64,000 bases of DNA from CALFUK01 sp964450495 (GCA_964450495.1 CAYVFU010000003.1:39659-103658), one strand, 5' to 3'. Counted from the stretch's first letter, positions 35,381 through 45,529 are shown. The notes: a model not told the origin generated them from the sequence alone. Program-made: numbers and translations.

Positions 35381-37195
35381 TTGACCGAAACTGAATTCAT
35401 TAGCCAAAATAAGGAAAAATGGATTGAGCTAGAGCAACTTTTGATATCCGAACAAAGAGATGCCAACAAGCTCAATGATTTATTCACAAAAGTAAGTAGC
35501 GATTTGGCTTATGCAAGCACTTATTTTCCTAATAGATCAGTAAGGCTTTACTTAAACAACCTGACCAAAGAGGTCTTCAATATTCTTCCAAACAAAACAA
35601 CAAAAAACAGCAAAGACACACTGCTTGACTTCTTTCGTATCATACTGCCCGGTGAGGTATACAGATCCAGACATGCTTTTTACTTATCCTTTCTTGTCTT
35701 TGCAACATCTTTAATGATTGGTGTTTTTTCATCAAAACAAAATCCTGAGTTTGCAGCTGTCATACTAGGAAAGGACTATATAACGATGACTAATGAAAAT
35801 ATTGATAAAAATGACCCAATGGCTGTCTACAAACAAGAACGTGAAGTGGACATGTTTTTTGGCATTACGATTAATAATATTAGAGTTGCCTTTCTCGCAT
35901 TTGTACTAGGCATTATCGGCAGTTTTGGGACTATATTCATTCTAATACAAAATGGAATTATGGTCGGCGCTTTTCAATATTATTTCTATACAAAGGGTCT
36001 TTTCTTAACATCGTTTTTAACCATTTGGATTCATGGTACTATTGAAATATCAGCGATAATAATTGCAGGAGCAGCAGGCATCTTACTAGGAAATGGAGTC
36101 TTGTTTCCTTCTTCGTATTCTAGAATTCATTCGCTAAGTATTTCTGCAAGGCGATCACTCAGAATACTGCTAGGAACAATTCCCCTATTTGTACTAGCAG
36201 GCTTTCTAGAATCTTTTGTGACGAGATATACAGAACTGCCTACCTTAGTAAAAGTGATGATCATTTTATTATCTGCTTTACTAATTGTGTATCTCTTTGT
36301 GTATAGACCAATTATGGTTTCTAAAACAAAAACATATTTAGAAGCAATTCGTGTAACTCCATATGTGGTTGAGAAAAGAAACATAAATATAAATTCAAGA
36401 CAGTCTGTTTTTGACATCTTCATTGCCAGTCTAAACAATTACAGAACCTATATCACTTCTAATTGGGAAACTCTATTTTCATTAATACTTATTTCGTGTG
36501 GATTTATATTTTTATTTAGTCAAATAGCACCAATAGAAGAATACCTCCAAAATGACGAGCAAATAAATTTCTTCAACATAGACAGTGGCAGGATAATTAT
36601 GCCGTTCTTTCTATTTCTTTTAATAAGCTATTACATCTCAAGTCTTACTACACATTATGACAAAAGAGATTCAAGCATAAAGACTGTGCTTAGCTTTTAT
36701 AAAATTAATTTTCTAAAGTTTATCAGTTGGTCGTTATTTGTTCCCATACTTTGTTTTGTATTCATTCCTGGAGGTCTTAGCGTATTTGCAGCTGTCGTTT
36801 CAGTATTATGTATAACTATACCATCATTTGCTTCCAACGACAATAGCAAATCAGTATTCACACCATATCCCATAAACAATATAAAATTGGTATTCAGTAA
36901 TATATTTTACTTCACTCCATATTATTTAATGTTAGGTGGGCTCTATATAATATTTATACTGTTGCTGAATTCGCCATTATCAAGTCTATTAAGCCAATTT
37001 TTATCATGGCACCAAATAGGTACCAATATTGTGTATTCAACAATAATCATTGACCATTGCTTTAAATTAGTATTGCTATTAGTCTTGTCGCCGTTATTAT
37101 TTTACATATTTCTCAATGCTTATAATTCTGTCTTAGCTACAAAAACTGGTTATGCGATTAAAAGTAGAATTGAACAATTTGGATTACATGTATAA
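35381..37195 (+). CDS. SpoIIM-family membrane protein with C-terminal extension
   Basis: The 604-residue protein starts at TTG 35381 (TETEFISQNKEKWIELE). Residues about 1-300 match the SpoIIM/DUF95 family: a cytoplasmic helical start followed by several helices, with GIIGSFGTIFILIQNGIMVG and FLTIWIHGTIEISAIIIAG as the conserved core. About 300 further residues hold at least six more hydrophobic helices that I do not recognise. It begins the MoxR cluster on the plus strand and its end overlaps the next gene by 8 bases. Confidence 0.82.
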   Translation: MTETEFISQNKEKWIELEQLLISEQRDANKLNDLFTKVSSDLAYASTYFPNRSVRLYLNNLTKEVFNILPNKTTKNSKDTLLDFFRIILPGEVYRSRHAFYLSFLVFATSLMIGVFSSKQNPEFAAVILGKDYITMTNENIDKNDPMAVYKQEREVDMFFGITINNIRVAFLAFVLGIIGSFGTIFILIQNGIMVGAFQYYFYTKGLFLTSFLTIWIHGTIEISAIIIAGAAGILLGNGVLFPSSYSRIHSLSISARRSLRILLGTIPLFVLAGFLESFVTRYTELPTLVKVMIILLSALLIVYLFVYRPIMVSKTKTYLEAIRVTPYVVEKRNININSRQSVFDIFIASLNNYRTYITSNWETLFSLILISCGFIFLFSQIAPIEEYLQNDEQINFFNIDSGRIIMPFFLFLLISYYISSLTTHYDKRDSSIKTVLSFYKINFLKFISWSLFVPILCFVFIPGGLSVFAAVVSVLCITIPSFASNDNSKSVFTPYPINNIKLVFSNIFYFTPYYLMLGGLYIIFILLLNSPLSSLLSQFLSWHQIGTNIVYSTIIIDHCFKLVLLLVLSPLLFYIFLNAYNSVLATKTGYAIKSRIEQFGLHV

Positions 37196-37823
37196 ATACT
37201 TAGTTATCCTATCTTTCATTTTTTATTATCCCACGAATAATTTGTATGCCCAGTTTAAAGTCCTAGATCAAAATAAATATGAAGAAATTATTGAGAATCT
37301 AGATTATACGAAAACTCAAAAAAAACTAAGAATAAAAGAGTTCGACCTGAACGAACCAGAAGAAAAAAAGGAATCAGCGATTACAGAAGTATTCGCAATG
37401 ATTTTCAGGTTACTTGCTCTGATATGTATTATTGGCTTAATTGGATTTATACTATTCCAGCTTTTCAAATTGATAGAAACTACTGATAAAACACTCGAAT
37501 TAAAAGAGTCTCTTTCTGTAGAGGAAATTCAGGAAATAGACAGCGAAGATCTATTACAAAAAGCATTAGACGAAGGAGACTACAGAACTGCCATCAGAAT
37601 GAAATTTATTATCATCCTCCAAGAATTTAATAAGAATGATTTAATTCAGTGGAAAGAAGAGAAAACGAATCGAGACTATTTAAATGAATTGCGGCAAACA
37701 AATAAATATGCATTCTTTCGAGAAGCAAGTTCCATATATAATCTGATATGGTATGGCAACCACAACATAACGAAAGAAGATTATGCATTACTTGCACCAA
37801 AACTTGAATTAAATCAACGTTGA
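37188..37823 (+). CDS. DUF4129-like membrane protein
   Basis: The 211-residue product from ATG 37188 has a signal peptide, a short periplasmic part, one membrane helix (about 77-97) and a C-terminal DUF4129-like helical region (DEGDYRTAIRMKFIIILQEF and the YNLIWYGNHNITKEDY stretch). Protein families of this type accompany MoxR, DUF58 and DUF4350. ATG 37188 overlaps the SpoIIM stop and is preferred over the longer frame from 37152. Confidence 0.75.
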   Translation: MYKYLVILSFIFYYPTNNLYAQFKVLDQNKYEEIIENLDYTKTQKKLRIKEFDLNEPEEKKESAITEVFAMIFRLLALICIIGLIGFILFQLFKLIETTDKTLELKESLSVEEIQEIDSEDLLQKALDEGDYRTAIRMKFIIILQEFNKNDLIQWKEEKTNRDYLNELRQTNKYAFFREASSIYNLIWYGNHNITKEDYALLAPKLELNQR

Positions 37824-39022
37824 TTGTGAATAAGAATAGTAAAATATTAGTATTCTCTTTAATTGCTTTGGTCATAGTTATGCTGGCTTTTATCCTTGAA
37901 TGGCGAGACGTACCCGTCATTAAAAATTGGGAAGAAAAATATCGCTACGATCTAGACGATCCATTCGACACATCTGCTTTTAGAGAAGCACTAGAATACT
38001 CTTATGGAACTGAAAACATTGTACAATATAACAGTATTGATTCTATACATGATTACAATAACAGTCTGTATATAAATATCGGTTATAGCATTTTTTTGAA
38101 TGAAAGTAAATCTGCAGAACTGGTAGATTTTATTAAAAATGGAAATGTAGCATTATTCATTACCGACTATGTAAGCGCCTCTGACTCACTTCTAAGTGAC
38201 GATTACTTTTATATGGAAGATGTATCTGATTCTTTGGACCAAGTACAATTTGTAGATACAGATAGTCTAAAGTGTGAATTCAAATATTACAGTCGAAATC
38301 TTAACAAAGCTGTTTTTACCTATACTAGTGCATTCACAGAAGACATAATGGAAGACAGTAATTATGTTAGTCTCGCTACGGTAGATTCGCTAATTGTTTT
38401 TCAAAAAAGAAAATTTGGCAATGGATCAGTTTACAGATACACGACGCCATATCATTTTAGCAATCTGGTCAGTTTACAAGATGATTTCCGGAGATTTTAC
38501 AATCATATTTTTGGAAGATTTGATGTAGAAACTGTAATTATAGACAGACCAAGACTAGCAGACAGAATCGAGAGCAGGGCAAACAACAGTCCCATAAAGT
38601 ACATACTTGCCCAACCATCACTAAAATGGGCTTACTATCTCACTATCCTATTAGCTCTTTTATATATTGTATTTAAAGGTAAGAGAAGACAAAAAATTAT
38701 TCCTTTGCAAAATAAAAATGAAAATACATCTCTCGAATATGTAGATACATTAAGTCAATTGTTTTTAGCACAAAGACAAAATGTTAAATTGATAGATCAT
38801 ATGGAAGACCAATTCTATCACAAAGTGCAGAAAAGATATTTTATTGATAAAAACAATCCATACTTTATTGATGTCCTTAATAAAAAATCTAAAGTTGAAA
38901 AAAAAGAAATTGAAAAAATAACCAATACATTTACTCAAGCTTCGAATGGATATTCATTCACAGATGACCAATTGCATCGCTTGTTTAATAATTTAAATCA
39001 ATTATACACAAAATGGAAATAG
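37820..39022 (+). CDS. DUF4350 family protein
   Basis: The 400-residue protein has an N-terminal membrane anchor (about 9-28), a DUF4350-like domain (about 45-230, with AFREALEYSYG and NGNVALFITDYVS), a second membrane helix (about 271-290, WAYYLTILLALLYIVF) and a cytoplasmic tail of 110 residues with a lysine-rich helix. The start is TTG 37820 (overlapping the preceding TGA) or GTG 37826. It likely links the membrane parts to the MoxR ATPase encoded next. Confidence 0.78.
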   Translation: MIVNKNSKILVFSLIALVIVMLAFILEWRDVPVIKNWEEKYRYDLDDPFDTSAFREALEYSYGTENIVQYNSIDSIHDYNNSLYINIGYSIFLNESKSAELVDFIKNGNVALFITDYVSASDSLLSDDYFYMEDVSDSLDQVQFVDTDSLKCEFKYYSRNLNKAVFTYTSAFTEDIMEDSNYVSLATVDSLIVFQKRKFGNGSVYRYTTPYHFSNLVSLQDDFRRFYNHIFGRFDVETVIIDRPRLADRIESRANNSPIKYILAQPSLKWAYYLTILLALLYIVFKGKRRQKIIPLQNKNENTSLEYVDTLSQLFLAQRQNVKLIDHMEDQFYHKVQKRYFIDKNNPYFIDVLNKKSKVEKKEIEKITNTFTQASNGYSFTDDQLHRLFNNLNQLYTKWK

Positions 39023-40060
39023 ATGGATGAATTAAATATACCAGATGAGTCAAATCTTGAGAATGCTAATAATGAAAACACCAATATCGAAAAGCAATTT
39101 CACAATCGCATCGATGTAACACCGGCTCAAAACAAAATAAATGAAGTGCTGCAAGAATGTCAGAAAGCCATCCTTGGACAAAATGAATTGCTAGAACTAA
39201 TGATTGTGTGTATTATTAGTGATGGTCATATCTTGCTAGAAGGCGTTCCGGGCATTGCAAAAACATTGTCTGCTAGAACGATGGCAAAGGCCATAAAAGC
39301 AGATTTCGCCAGAATTCAATTTACGCCAGATTTATTACCCTCAGATATCATTGGAACATCTATATATGACATGAAATTGTCAGAGTTTGAATTTAAACAG
39401 GGTCCTATATTTTCAAACGTAATCTTGATCGATGAAATAAATCGTGCTCCAGCCAAAACACAAGCTGCATTATTCGAAGTCATGGAAGAAAAACAAATTT
39501 CTTTCGATGGTAAAGAATATCAAATGGAACATCCCTTTATTGTGATTGCTACCCAAAACCCCATTGAGCAAGAAGGCACCTACAGGCTTCCAGAAGCACA
39601 ATTGGATCGCTTTTTAATGAAATTAAATCTGACTTACCCTTCAAGAGATACAGAGCTCAATATTTTAAAGCAATACAAAAATCAACTTGGAAAAATAACC
39701 CTAGAAAATATCCGTAGCTTGATGAGCTCGGATGACATTAAAAATATTCAGAAAATATTAGCTGAAATTTATATGGAAGATCAACTGCTGGGCTACATTG
39801 CCGACATCACTCAAGAAACTCGAAATCACAGCAAATTATACCTTGGTGCATCACCAAGAGCATCATTAGCTATGATGAAAGCAAGTAAGGTGGTAGCAGT
39901 CATGCAAGGCCGAGACTTTGTTTTACCTGATGATATCCAATATGTTTGCCCACATGTTTTAAATCACAGATTAATTCTATCTCCAGACGCAGAAATGGAA
40001 GGGACAACTACATTTAATGTTATTGAAGATATCTTAAGTTCTCTGGAAGTACCGAGATAG
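39023..40060 (+). CDS. MoxR family AAA+ ATPase
   Basis: The 345-residue protein has Walker A GVPGIAKT, Walker B LIDEINRAP, the sensor-1 ATQNPIEQEG and the sensor-2 ASPRA, all canonical for MoxR. MoxR proteins are chaperone-like AAA+ ATPases that act on partner complexes. The first 35 residues are an unusual Asn/Glu-rich extension. The gene follows DUF4350 directly and precedes DUF58 by 4 bases; the pair is conserved across phyla. Confidence 0.95.
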   Translation: MDELNIPDESNLENANNENTNIEKQFHNRIDVTPAQNKINEVLQECQKAILGQNELLELMIVCIISDGHILLEGVPGIAKTLSARTMAKAIKADFARIQFTPDLLPSDIIGTSIYDMKLSEFEFKQGPIFSNVILIDEINRAPAKTQAALFEVMEEKQISFDGKEYQMEHPFIVIATQNPIEQEGTYRLPEAQLDRFLMKLNLTYPSRDTELNILKQYKNQLGKITLENIRSLMSSDDIKNIQKILAEIYMEDQLLGYIADITQETRNHSKLYLGASPRASLAMMKASKVVAVMQGRDFVLPDDIQYVCPHVLNHRLILSPDAEMEGTTTFNVIEDILSSLEVPR

Positions 40061-40064
40061 TGCA

Positions 40065-41393
40065 ATGACAAAAAACCTATATTTTAAAAATAGACTCTTC
40101 ATTTTATTAGCTGGAATAATCGTCGTATTCATTCTGGGTTATTCACTTCCATTTTTACTGATAGTAGGCAAAATTTGTTTAATTGCCTTTATACTCTTAA
40201 TTGCTTACGATTATTACAAAATAAAAAAAGCAGCTTCAGATATTATTATATCGAGATCAGTTGCACCTAAACTGAGTTTAAGTGATGAAACGGTAATTAA
40301 ATATCTAGCTTCAAATACAAGCAAGCAATCCGTTTTGTGCAATATACTTGATGACTTACCAGAACAATTACAAATAAGAGACTTCAATCAGTATATTGTA
40401 CTTTCTCCTGAAGAAGATAAAAAGCTATACTTAAACATTAGGCCAATTAAAAGAGGTGAATATCATTTTGGAAATATTAATGTCTATATATCCACGCCAA
40501 ATCTATCTCTATTGGAATACAGATGCATTGTTTCAAAAGAACAAACAGTCAAAGTGATTCCATCTGTTGTTCAAATGAAAAAATATGAATTGCAAGTGCA
40601 TTCTAAAACAGCAACTTTAGCTGGAATCAGAAAGATTAGAAAAATAGGAGAAAACGATGAATTTGAACACATTAGGGCTTATGCTCAAGGGGATAATATA
40701 AAGGCCATTAATTGGAAAGCAACATCCAGGAGACAACAATTAATGATCAACCAATATCAGGATTCAAGATCTCAGCCGGTGTTCTCTGTGATTGACAAAG
40801 GCAGATCAATGAAAATGCCTTTCAATGATTTAACATTGCTCGATTATGCCATAAATAGTGTGCTCGCAACTTCAAATATTATCCTTAAAAATTACGATAA
40901 GGCTGGTCTCATTACGTTCTCAAATAAATTAGACAGCTTTCTCGCTGCTTCTTCAAAGACTGGGCAATTAGAGATGATTTCAGATTCTCTTTATCATCAA
41001 GAAACAGATTTCAAAGAACCTAGTTACGAATCACTATTTTATGCTTTTAGAAAATTTGTTAAGAGAAGAAGTATCGTATTACTGTATACAAATTTTGAAA
41101 ATCGCATTGACTTAAATCGTCAAATTAAATTTTTGAAATCTATCAGCAAACACCATGTCTTGGTCGTGATCTGCTTTATTAATTCAGAACTTGATGAATT
41201 TACAGACAAAACGCCAACGACAACTTCTGAGATATACAAACATACTATGGCTGGAAAATTATTAATGGAAAAAGAACAGATTATGAAAATGCTAAAACTT
41301 CAAAACATCAATACGATTTTGACAAGGCCTGAAGATTTATCAATAGATGTCATCAATAAATACTTGGAAATTAAATCGAAAAGAATCAATTGA
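40065..41393 (+). CDS. DUF58 domain protein
   Basis: The 442-residue protein has two N-terminal membrane helices (about 8-26 and 30-45), then the DUF58 core with GDNIKAINWKATSRRQQLMI and a VWA-like C-terminal half (FSVIDKGRSMKM, where the MIDAS-like D-x-S-x-S is partly kept). With MoxR it forms the most conserved pair of the cluster. VWA-like proteins bind metal and serve as MoxR partners. It is the last gene before the tandem repeat. Confidence 0.9.
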   Translation: MTKNLYFKNRLFILLAGIIVVFILGYSLPFLLIVGKICLIAFILLIAYDYYKIKKAASDIIISRSVAPKLSLSDETVIKYLASNTSKQSVLCNILDDLPEQLQIRDFNQYIVLSPEEDKKLYLNIRPIKRGEYHFGNINVYISTPNLSLLEYRCIVSKEQTVKVIPSVVQMKKYELQVHSKTATLAGIRKIRKIGENDEFEHIRAYAQGDNIKAINWKATSRRQQLMINQYQDSRSQPVFSVIDKGRSMKMPFNDLTLLDYAINSVLATSNIILKNYDKAGLITFSNKLDSFLAASSKTGQLEMISDSLYHQETDFKEPSYESLFYAFRKFVKRRSIVLLYTNFENRIDLNRQIKFLKSISKHHVLVVICFINSELDEFTDKTPTTTSEIYKHTMAGKLLMEKEQIMKMLKLQNINTILTRPEDLSIDVINKYLEIKSKRIN

Positions 41394-41402
41394 TTTATAA
41401 AC

Positions 41403-41643
41403 ATTAAGGACAGTAAGAATAAGGAAATATTAAGGACAGTAAGAATAAGGNNNNNNNNNNNNNNNNNNNNNNNNNNNNNNNNNNNNNNNNNNNNNNNNNN
41501 NNNNNNNNNNNNNNNNNNNNNNNNNNNNNNNNNNNNNNNNNNNNNNNNNNATTAAGGACAGTAAGAATAAGGAAATATTAAGGACAGTAAGAATAAGGGA
41601 ACATTAAGGACAGTAAAAATAGGGGAACATTAAGGACAGTAAG
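41403..41643. repeat. 26-bp tandem repeat, partly missing from the assembly
   Basis: Units of 26 bases beginning ATTAAGGACAGTAAG are found at 41403, 41429, (gap), 41551, 41577, 41603 and 41629, the last two with a few substitutions and the final one partial. The array lies between the DUF58 stop and the convergent amidohydrolase gene. Being near-perfect it probably expanded recently, and the true copy number is unknown because the gap interrupts it. Confidence 0.85.
41451..41550. other. Assembly gap of 100 N
   Basis: Exactly 100 N, a conventional placeholder length, inside the repeat array. The real length is unknown. Confidence 0.99.
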
Positions 41644-41697
41644 TGAGTTGCTATATGGGCCAGTCTCTGCTCATATAAAATTAAACAATCTTCTACT

Positions 41698-43404
41698 TTA
41701 TTTTCTGTCAAAAATTACTACACCTTCTTTAATTGTCTGCAGCACTTTAATGTCTTTTATTTCATCAGGATCAACAGCTAATGGGTTTTTATCCAAAATG
41801 ACAAAATCAGCTAATTTACCAACTTTGATGGAGCCTTTGCTGTCTTCTTGTTGATGTTGATAAGCAGAATTAATGGTGATCGTCTTTAATGCTTCTAATG
41901 GTGTAAGTCTTTCATCAGGACCCAATACTACCCCACTGCGTGTGGTTCGATTCACGGCTGACCATACTGTCATTAATTGATCCAGTGGAGTGACCATGTA
42001 ATCTGTATGATTCGTGGCAACTATGCCCATCTCTAAAGTGGTCTTTAATGGACTAAGGAAAGATGCTCGATCTTCACCTAAATTCTGCACATGCACATCT
42101 CCCCAAAAAAAAGCGTGGTTAGAAAAATATGCAGGAATCATCTTGTATTTTTTATACACTTCAAGTTGATCAGGACGTACAAATTGTGAATGAATAATGA
42201 CATTTCTTAAATCATCTGACAAAGACGGGATAGAATCTTTTATTGCTTGGTGAGTTTGCAAAAACAAATCTATTGCGCCATCTCCATTGGCATGTGTAAA
42301 TAGTTGTATACCTGCATTGTAACATTTGGCCATCAATCCTTTTAATTGTTCCTCATCCAAATTGGCAAAACCTTTGCAATCGTGTACGCAACCTGGAACT
42401 TTGGTCAAATAAGGATCGGTAAAAAAAGCTGTCTTGCCTTGAGGAGAACCATCCGATACAATTTTTAATCCAGCCAACCTTAATCCATTCTGACTTTTGC
42501 CAAAATCTTCAAGTGCATTCGTGAAATAATCTCTGACATCCAAAAAACTGGCTAATAATTCTATATCCAGCTTTAATTTTCCAGCTGCTGCAGCCTGCTT
42601 AAAAAATTGATAGGTTTGATAATTTGTGAGGCCATCTTGAGCGGTCGTTATTCCATGTGATGCATAAACATCTTGCACTTCATCGAATAATTCTAATGTC
42701 TCTTCAGCAGTAGGTTTTGGCAAATTATTGTACACCAAATATACAGCTGTCTCTTGCAACAAACCACTTGGTTCATTGGAATCTAACAGTCTTATAATCA
42801 TTCCCCCAGCTGGGTCTTCTGTATTCTCATCGATCTCCAATAAGTCTAATGTATGGCTATTTACGACCGCCATATGCCCAGAGATATGTGCGATAAAAAC
42901 TGGATTGTTGGGAAATGCCTCATCCAAATCTAATTTTGTAGGATGTCGCTGCTCTTCCAATAAATCGGGATCATATCCCCACCCAATTATCCATTCGCCA
43001 TCTTGAATACCATACTTGTCTTTTTGGGCTTTTAATTTATCAACTATATCGCTAATGTCATTTACAGTATTGACGGGAGGTGAAGACACATTCGCCTGCC
43101 TCACCAGTGACATTGCCAAAGCCATATGGCTGTGTGCGTCTACAAAACCTGGCAACATCGTTTTTCCTTTCAAGTCAATTACCTGAGTGGAGTCGCCCTT
43201 GTATAGTTGTACCAATGATTGTTGACTGACAGCTATAATTTTACCGTCTTTAGCAGCAACTGAAGAAGCAATAGGTAAGTCATCTTCTATAGTAACAATT
43301 GTGCCATTGTGGTAAATCACATCTGCTGATTGGGCCACTAAGTTGAAATGACAAAAACAGTTGACAAGACTATAAAGAACGAGTATCAAAAAGGTATTTC
43401 TCAT
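41698..43404 (-). CDS. Secreted amidohydrolase (amidohydrolase 3 family)
   Basis: The 568-residue protein has a signal peptide and the amidohydrolase 3 fold: metal ligands HxH in GFVDAHSHMAL (about residues 90-100), HISGHMAVVNS near 180, a metal-bridging-site region near IVSDGSPQGK, HANGDGA and the VATNHTDY Asp. This family hydrolyses N-substituted formamides or other amides/imides; the exact substrate is not predictable. It is the only gene in its transcript. Confidence 0.88.
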   Translation of the reverse strand: MRNTFLILVLYSLVNCFCHFNLVAQSADVIYHNGTIVTIEDDLPIASSVAAKDGKIIAVSQQSLVQLYKGDSTQVIDLKGKTMLPGFVDAHSHMALAMSLVRQANVSSPPVNTVNDISDIVDKLKAQKDKYGIQDGEWIIGWGYDPDLLEEQRHPTKLDLDEAFPNNPVFIAHISGHMAVVNSHTLDLLEIDENTEDPAGGMIIRLLDSNEPSGLLQETAVYLVYNNLPKPTAEETLELFDEVQDVYASHGITTAQDGLTNYQTYQFFKQAAAAGKLKLDIELLASFLDVRDYFTNALEDFGKSQNGLRLAGLKIVSDGSPQGKTAFFTDPYLTKVPGCVHDCKGFANLDEEQLKGLMAKCYNAGIQLFTHANGDGAIDLFLQTHQAIKDSIPSLSDDLRNVIIHSQFVRPDQLEVYKKYKMIPAYFSNHAFFWGDVHVQNLGEDRASFLSPLKTTLEMGIVATNHTDYMVTPLDQLMTVWSAVNRTTRSGVVLGPDERLTPLEALKTITINSAYQHQQEDSKGSIKVGKLADFVILDKNPLAVDPDEIKDIKVLQTIKEGVVIFDRK

Positions 43405-43508
43405 ATAAGCTATGAAGCTAATAATTTAGACAACACTTCTTAAATCTTATAAGAGAAATCATTTACCCCAGATATTCAAAATCTAGAATGCTGTAACTCT
43501 CAGTCCTC

Positions 43509-43964
43509 TTAGACGATGTCCCTTTCAATAAGATGCCCAGAGATTTCGTCACCTGAAGCAAGCTCATGAGGATTAGGGCCCCATTTATTGGTGCCTGGTT
43601 CGCTGTCAAGACACATCAATACAAGAAGTACGATCGAACCAAATGGAACAAACGCAATAAGATACCACAAGCCTGATTTTCCAGAATCATGTAATCTTCT
43701 GACACTAACAGCAATAGATGGAATGATAAGAATCAACGCTAAAAGAAACCAAATACCCATACAGATCATTGCAACCATTCCAATTGAAGGTTCTTCTCCA
43801 ACCTCAGCAGCAGCTAAACTACCCAAGCTACCAAAAATTGGGATTAACAAAATGATACTCAGTATAATATAGACTAATAAGAAATACCAATATTCGCTTC
43901 TTGATGATCTCGTTCGAAAGTCAGCATATTTGTGAAATACAGCTGTTTTAAAATGTTCTATCAT
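43509..43964 (-). CDS. DUF805 family membrane protein
   Basis: The 151-residue protein starts with YADFRTRSSRSEYWYFLLV, the DUF805 N-terminal signature, has three or four hydrophobic helices and contains SVRRLHDSGKSGLWYL and the C-terminal GTNKWGPNP. All three are family marks. Function unknown; these small inner-membrane proteins are often stress or envelope related. Confidence 0.9.
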   Translation of the reverse strand: MIEHFKTAVFHKYADFRTRSSRSEYWYFLLVYIILSIILLIPIFGSLGSLAAAEVGEEPSIGMVAMICMGIWFLLALILIIPSIAVSVRRLHDSGKSGLWYLIAFVPFGSIVLLVLMCLDSEPGTNKWGPNPHELASGDEISGHLIERDIV

Positions 43965-44098
43965 TATTGAAAGTTAGTAAGTGAAAAAATTAGTCATTCG
44001 TAAAATAGCAAAATTCCTATTCAGTTGTTAATATTCGTTTAATATCCTAAAAGCAGTGAATTATTTTAGGAAGTTAGTAAGTTTATGTAGTGTTCACT

Positions 44099-45529
44099 AT
44101 GAATGTAATAATTTTAGTTCTTCAACTTATTTTTGGGTCATTTTCTGCTGATAACGTACAATTATCAGCGGATCCGCCTGTATCGGTACTTAATGAATAT
44201 GTTGATCTAACAAATGAGTCCATTCATGGTCTTTTGATTATACATAGACTTTTAGAAAATTATAATCAAAAACTCAATAAGCAAATTACAGGTGGCACGC
44301 CGATCAACTTATACAACAATGCCGATTTACCAACCGATATATTCAAAGATCCTGAAGGCTGGTTCTTCTTAAAGAATCCTTACAAAATTGTGGAAGGCCT
44401 AGAGCAGCACGCAAAAACCAATCCTAAGGATAGAAGTAATTTATTATTACCATCAGCAAGACGGATGCTGAAAATTTGTAATGCCATAAATACAAGCCGC
44501 TTTGCGATAGAGCAGTATTTGCAAAAAAATGACATGCAAGACAGTGTACACCAGAAAGTTATCTTTGAGAAGTTGGAATCCTGTGTTGATATGTATAAAG
44601 ATTTTTACAATACATCAAGCAAATTAGAATCCGATGTGCTGGCTATGTATACTCCTTCTGATTACAAAAAAAGAAGTTATTTCTATCAGATTTTTCAAGC
44701 ACATACCTTGGTAAAAGATATTCTAAGAACGCTTCGAACTAAAAGTGAAACGAACATCGATTCTGGTCTCTCTGCACTAAAAGTACTTATCGCTAAGATC
44801 GAATCAGCTAATGATGAGTCAGGACCTCTGCAAGGAAGCCTAGGAACCATCCATTCGAATGTTATAATTAAAATTATTGAGGCACATGACAATGCTTACC
44901 TGTTCGCTAATACAGCTGTTGTGCCTATCGAATACCAGCTTTATGATAAATACTACTATTATCATAATTCTCAAATCATTAATAAGATGAATCGCTATGG
45001 TAATGGCTATGCAAGAGAGGTGAATCTTTTGATGGATCAATTAAAGGTGGATGAATTAAAACTTTTTGAAGAACCTCATTTTTTTCAAGTTGCCTATCCA
45101 AAAGAAGAAAAACCGGAAGCAGATGTCATAACTAGCGAGGAAAATGTCGTCGAAAATCTACCAGAACAGCTCTTGAATAGATCAGTTACCAGCAGCGAGC
45201 ATTTGATCCATGTAGACAGCATGACATTTACCATCAACTTGTACGATTATAAACTCACAGATGGAGATATTGTGTCAATAAACTTCAATGGAGACTGGAT
45301 TCTTAAGGAATATTCTCTCGAAGAAAAGCCTGTAAAATTACGTATCAAACTCAATGCAAATGGAAAAAACTTTTTGCTTTTACACGCAGAAAGTATTGGA
45401 CGGCGTCCACCAAATACAATGGGTCTTTCTTACTATTTTAAAGGTGAGAAAAAAGAAATGATCTTAAAATCAGATTTAAAGGCCAGCGAAATGATCGAAA
45501 TTGAGTATGTAGACCCGAATAGATCGTAA
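44099..45529 (+). CDS. Unknown exported protein
   Basis: From ATG 44099 (GTG 44090 adds three residues) the product has 476 residues, a signal peptide (MNVIILVLQLIFGSFSADNV), a long helical region (about 30-330) and a C-terminal beta-sandwich of about 100 residues with regular VSINFNGDWILKEYSL and KLNANGKNFLLL strands. I recognise no family. The gene precedes the TPR and OmpA/PD40 genes on the same strand but has its own terminator. A periplasmic or surface role is likely. Confidence 0.65.
   Translation: MNVIILVLQLIFGSFSADNVQLSADPPVSVLNEYVDLTNESIHGLLIIHRLLENYNQKLNKQITGGTPINLYNNADLPTDIFKDPEGWFFLKNPYKIVEGLEQHAKTNPKDRSNLLLPSARRMLKICNAINTSRFAIEQYLQKNDMQDSVHQKVIFEKLESCVDMYKDFYNTSSKLESDVLAMYTPSDYKKRSYFYQIFQAHTLVKDILRTLRTKSETNIDSGLSALKVLIAKIESANDESGPLQGSLGTIHSNVIIKIIEAHDNAYLFANTAVVPIEYQLYDKYYYYHNSQIINKMNRYGNGYAREVNLLMDQLKVDELKLFEEPHFFQVAYPKEEKPEADVITSEENVVENLPEQLLNRSVTSSEHLIHVDSMTFTINLYDYKLTDGDIVSINFNGDWILKEYSLEEKPVKLRIKLNANGKNFLLLHAESIGRRPPNTMGLSYYFKGEKKEMILKSDLKASEMIEIEYVDPNRS

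Noticed and set aside
41403..41643. CRISPR array
   Set aside because: Units are contiguous with no spacers, and no cas genes are nearby; it is a plain tandem repeat.
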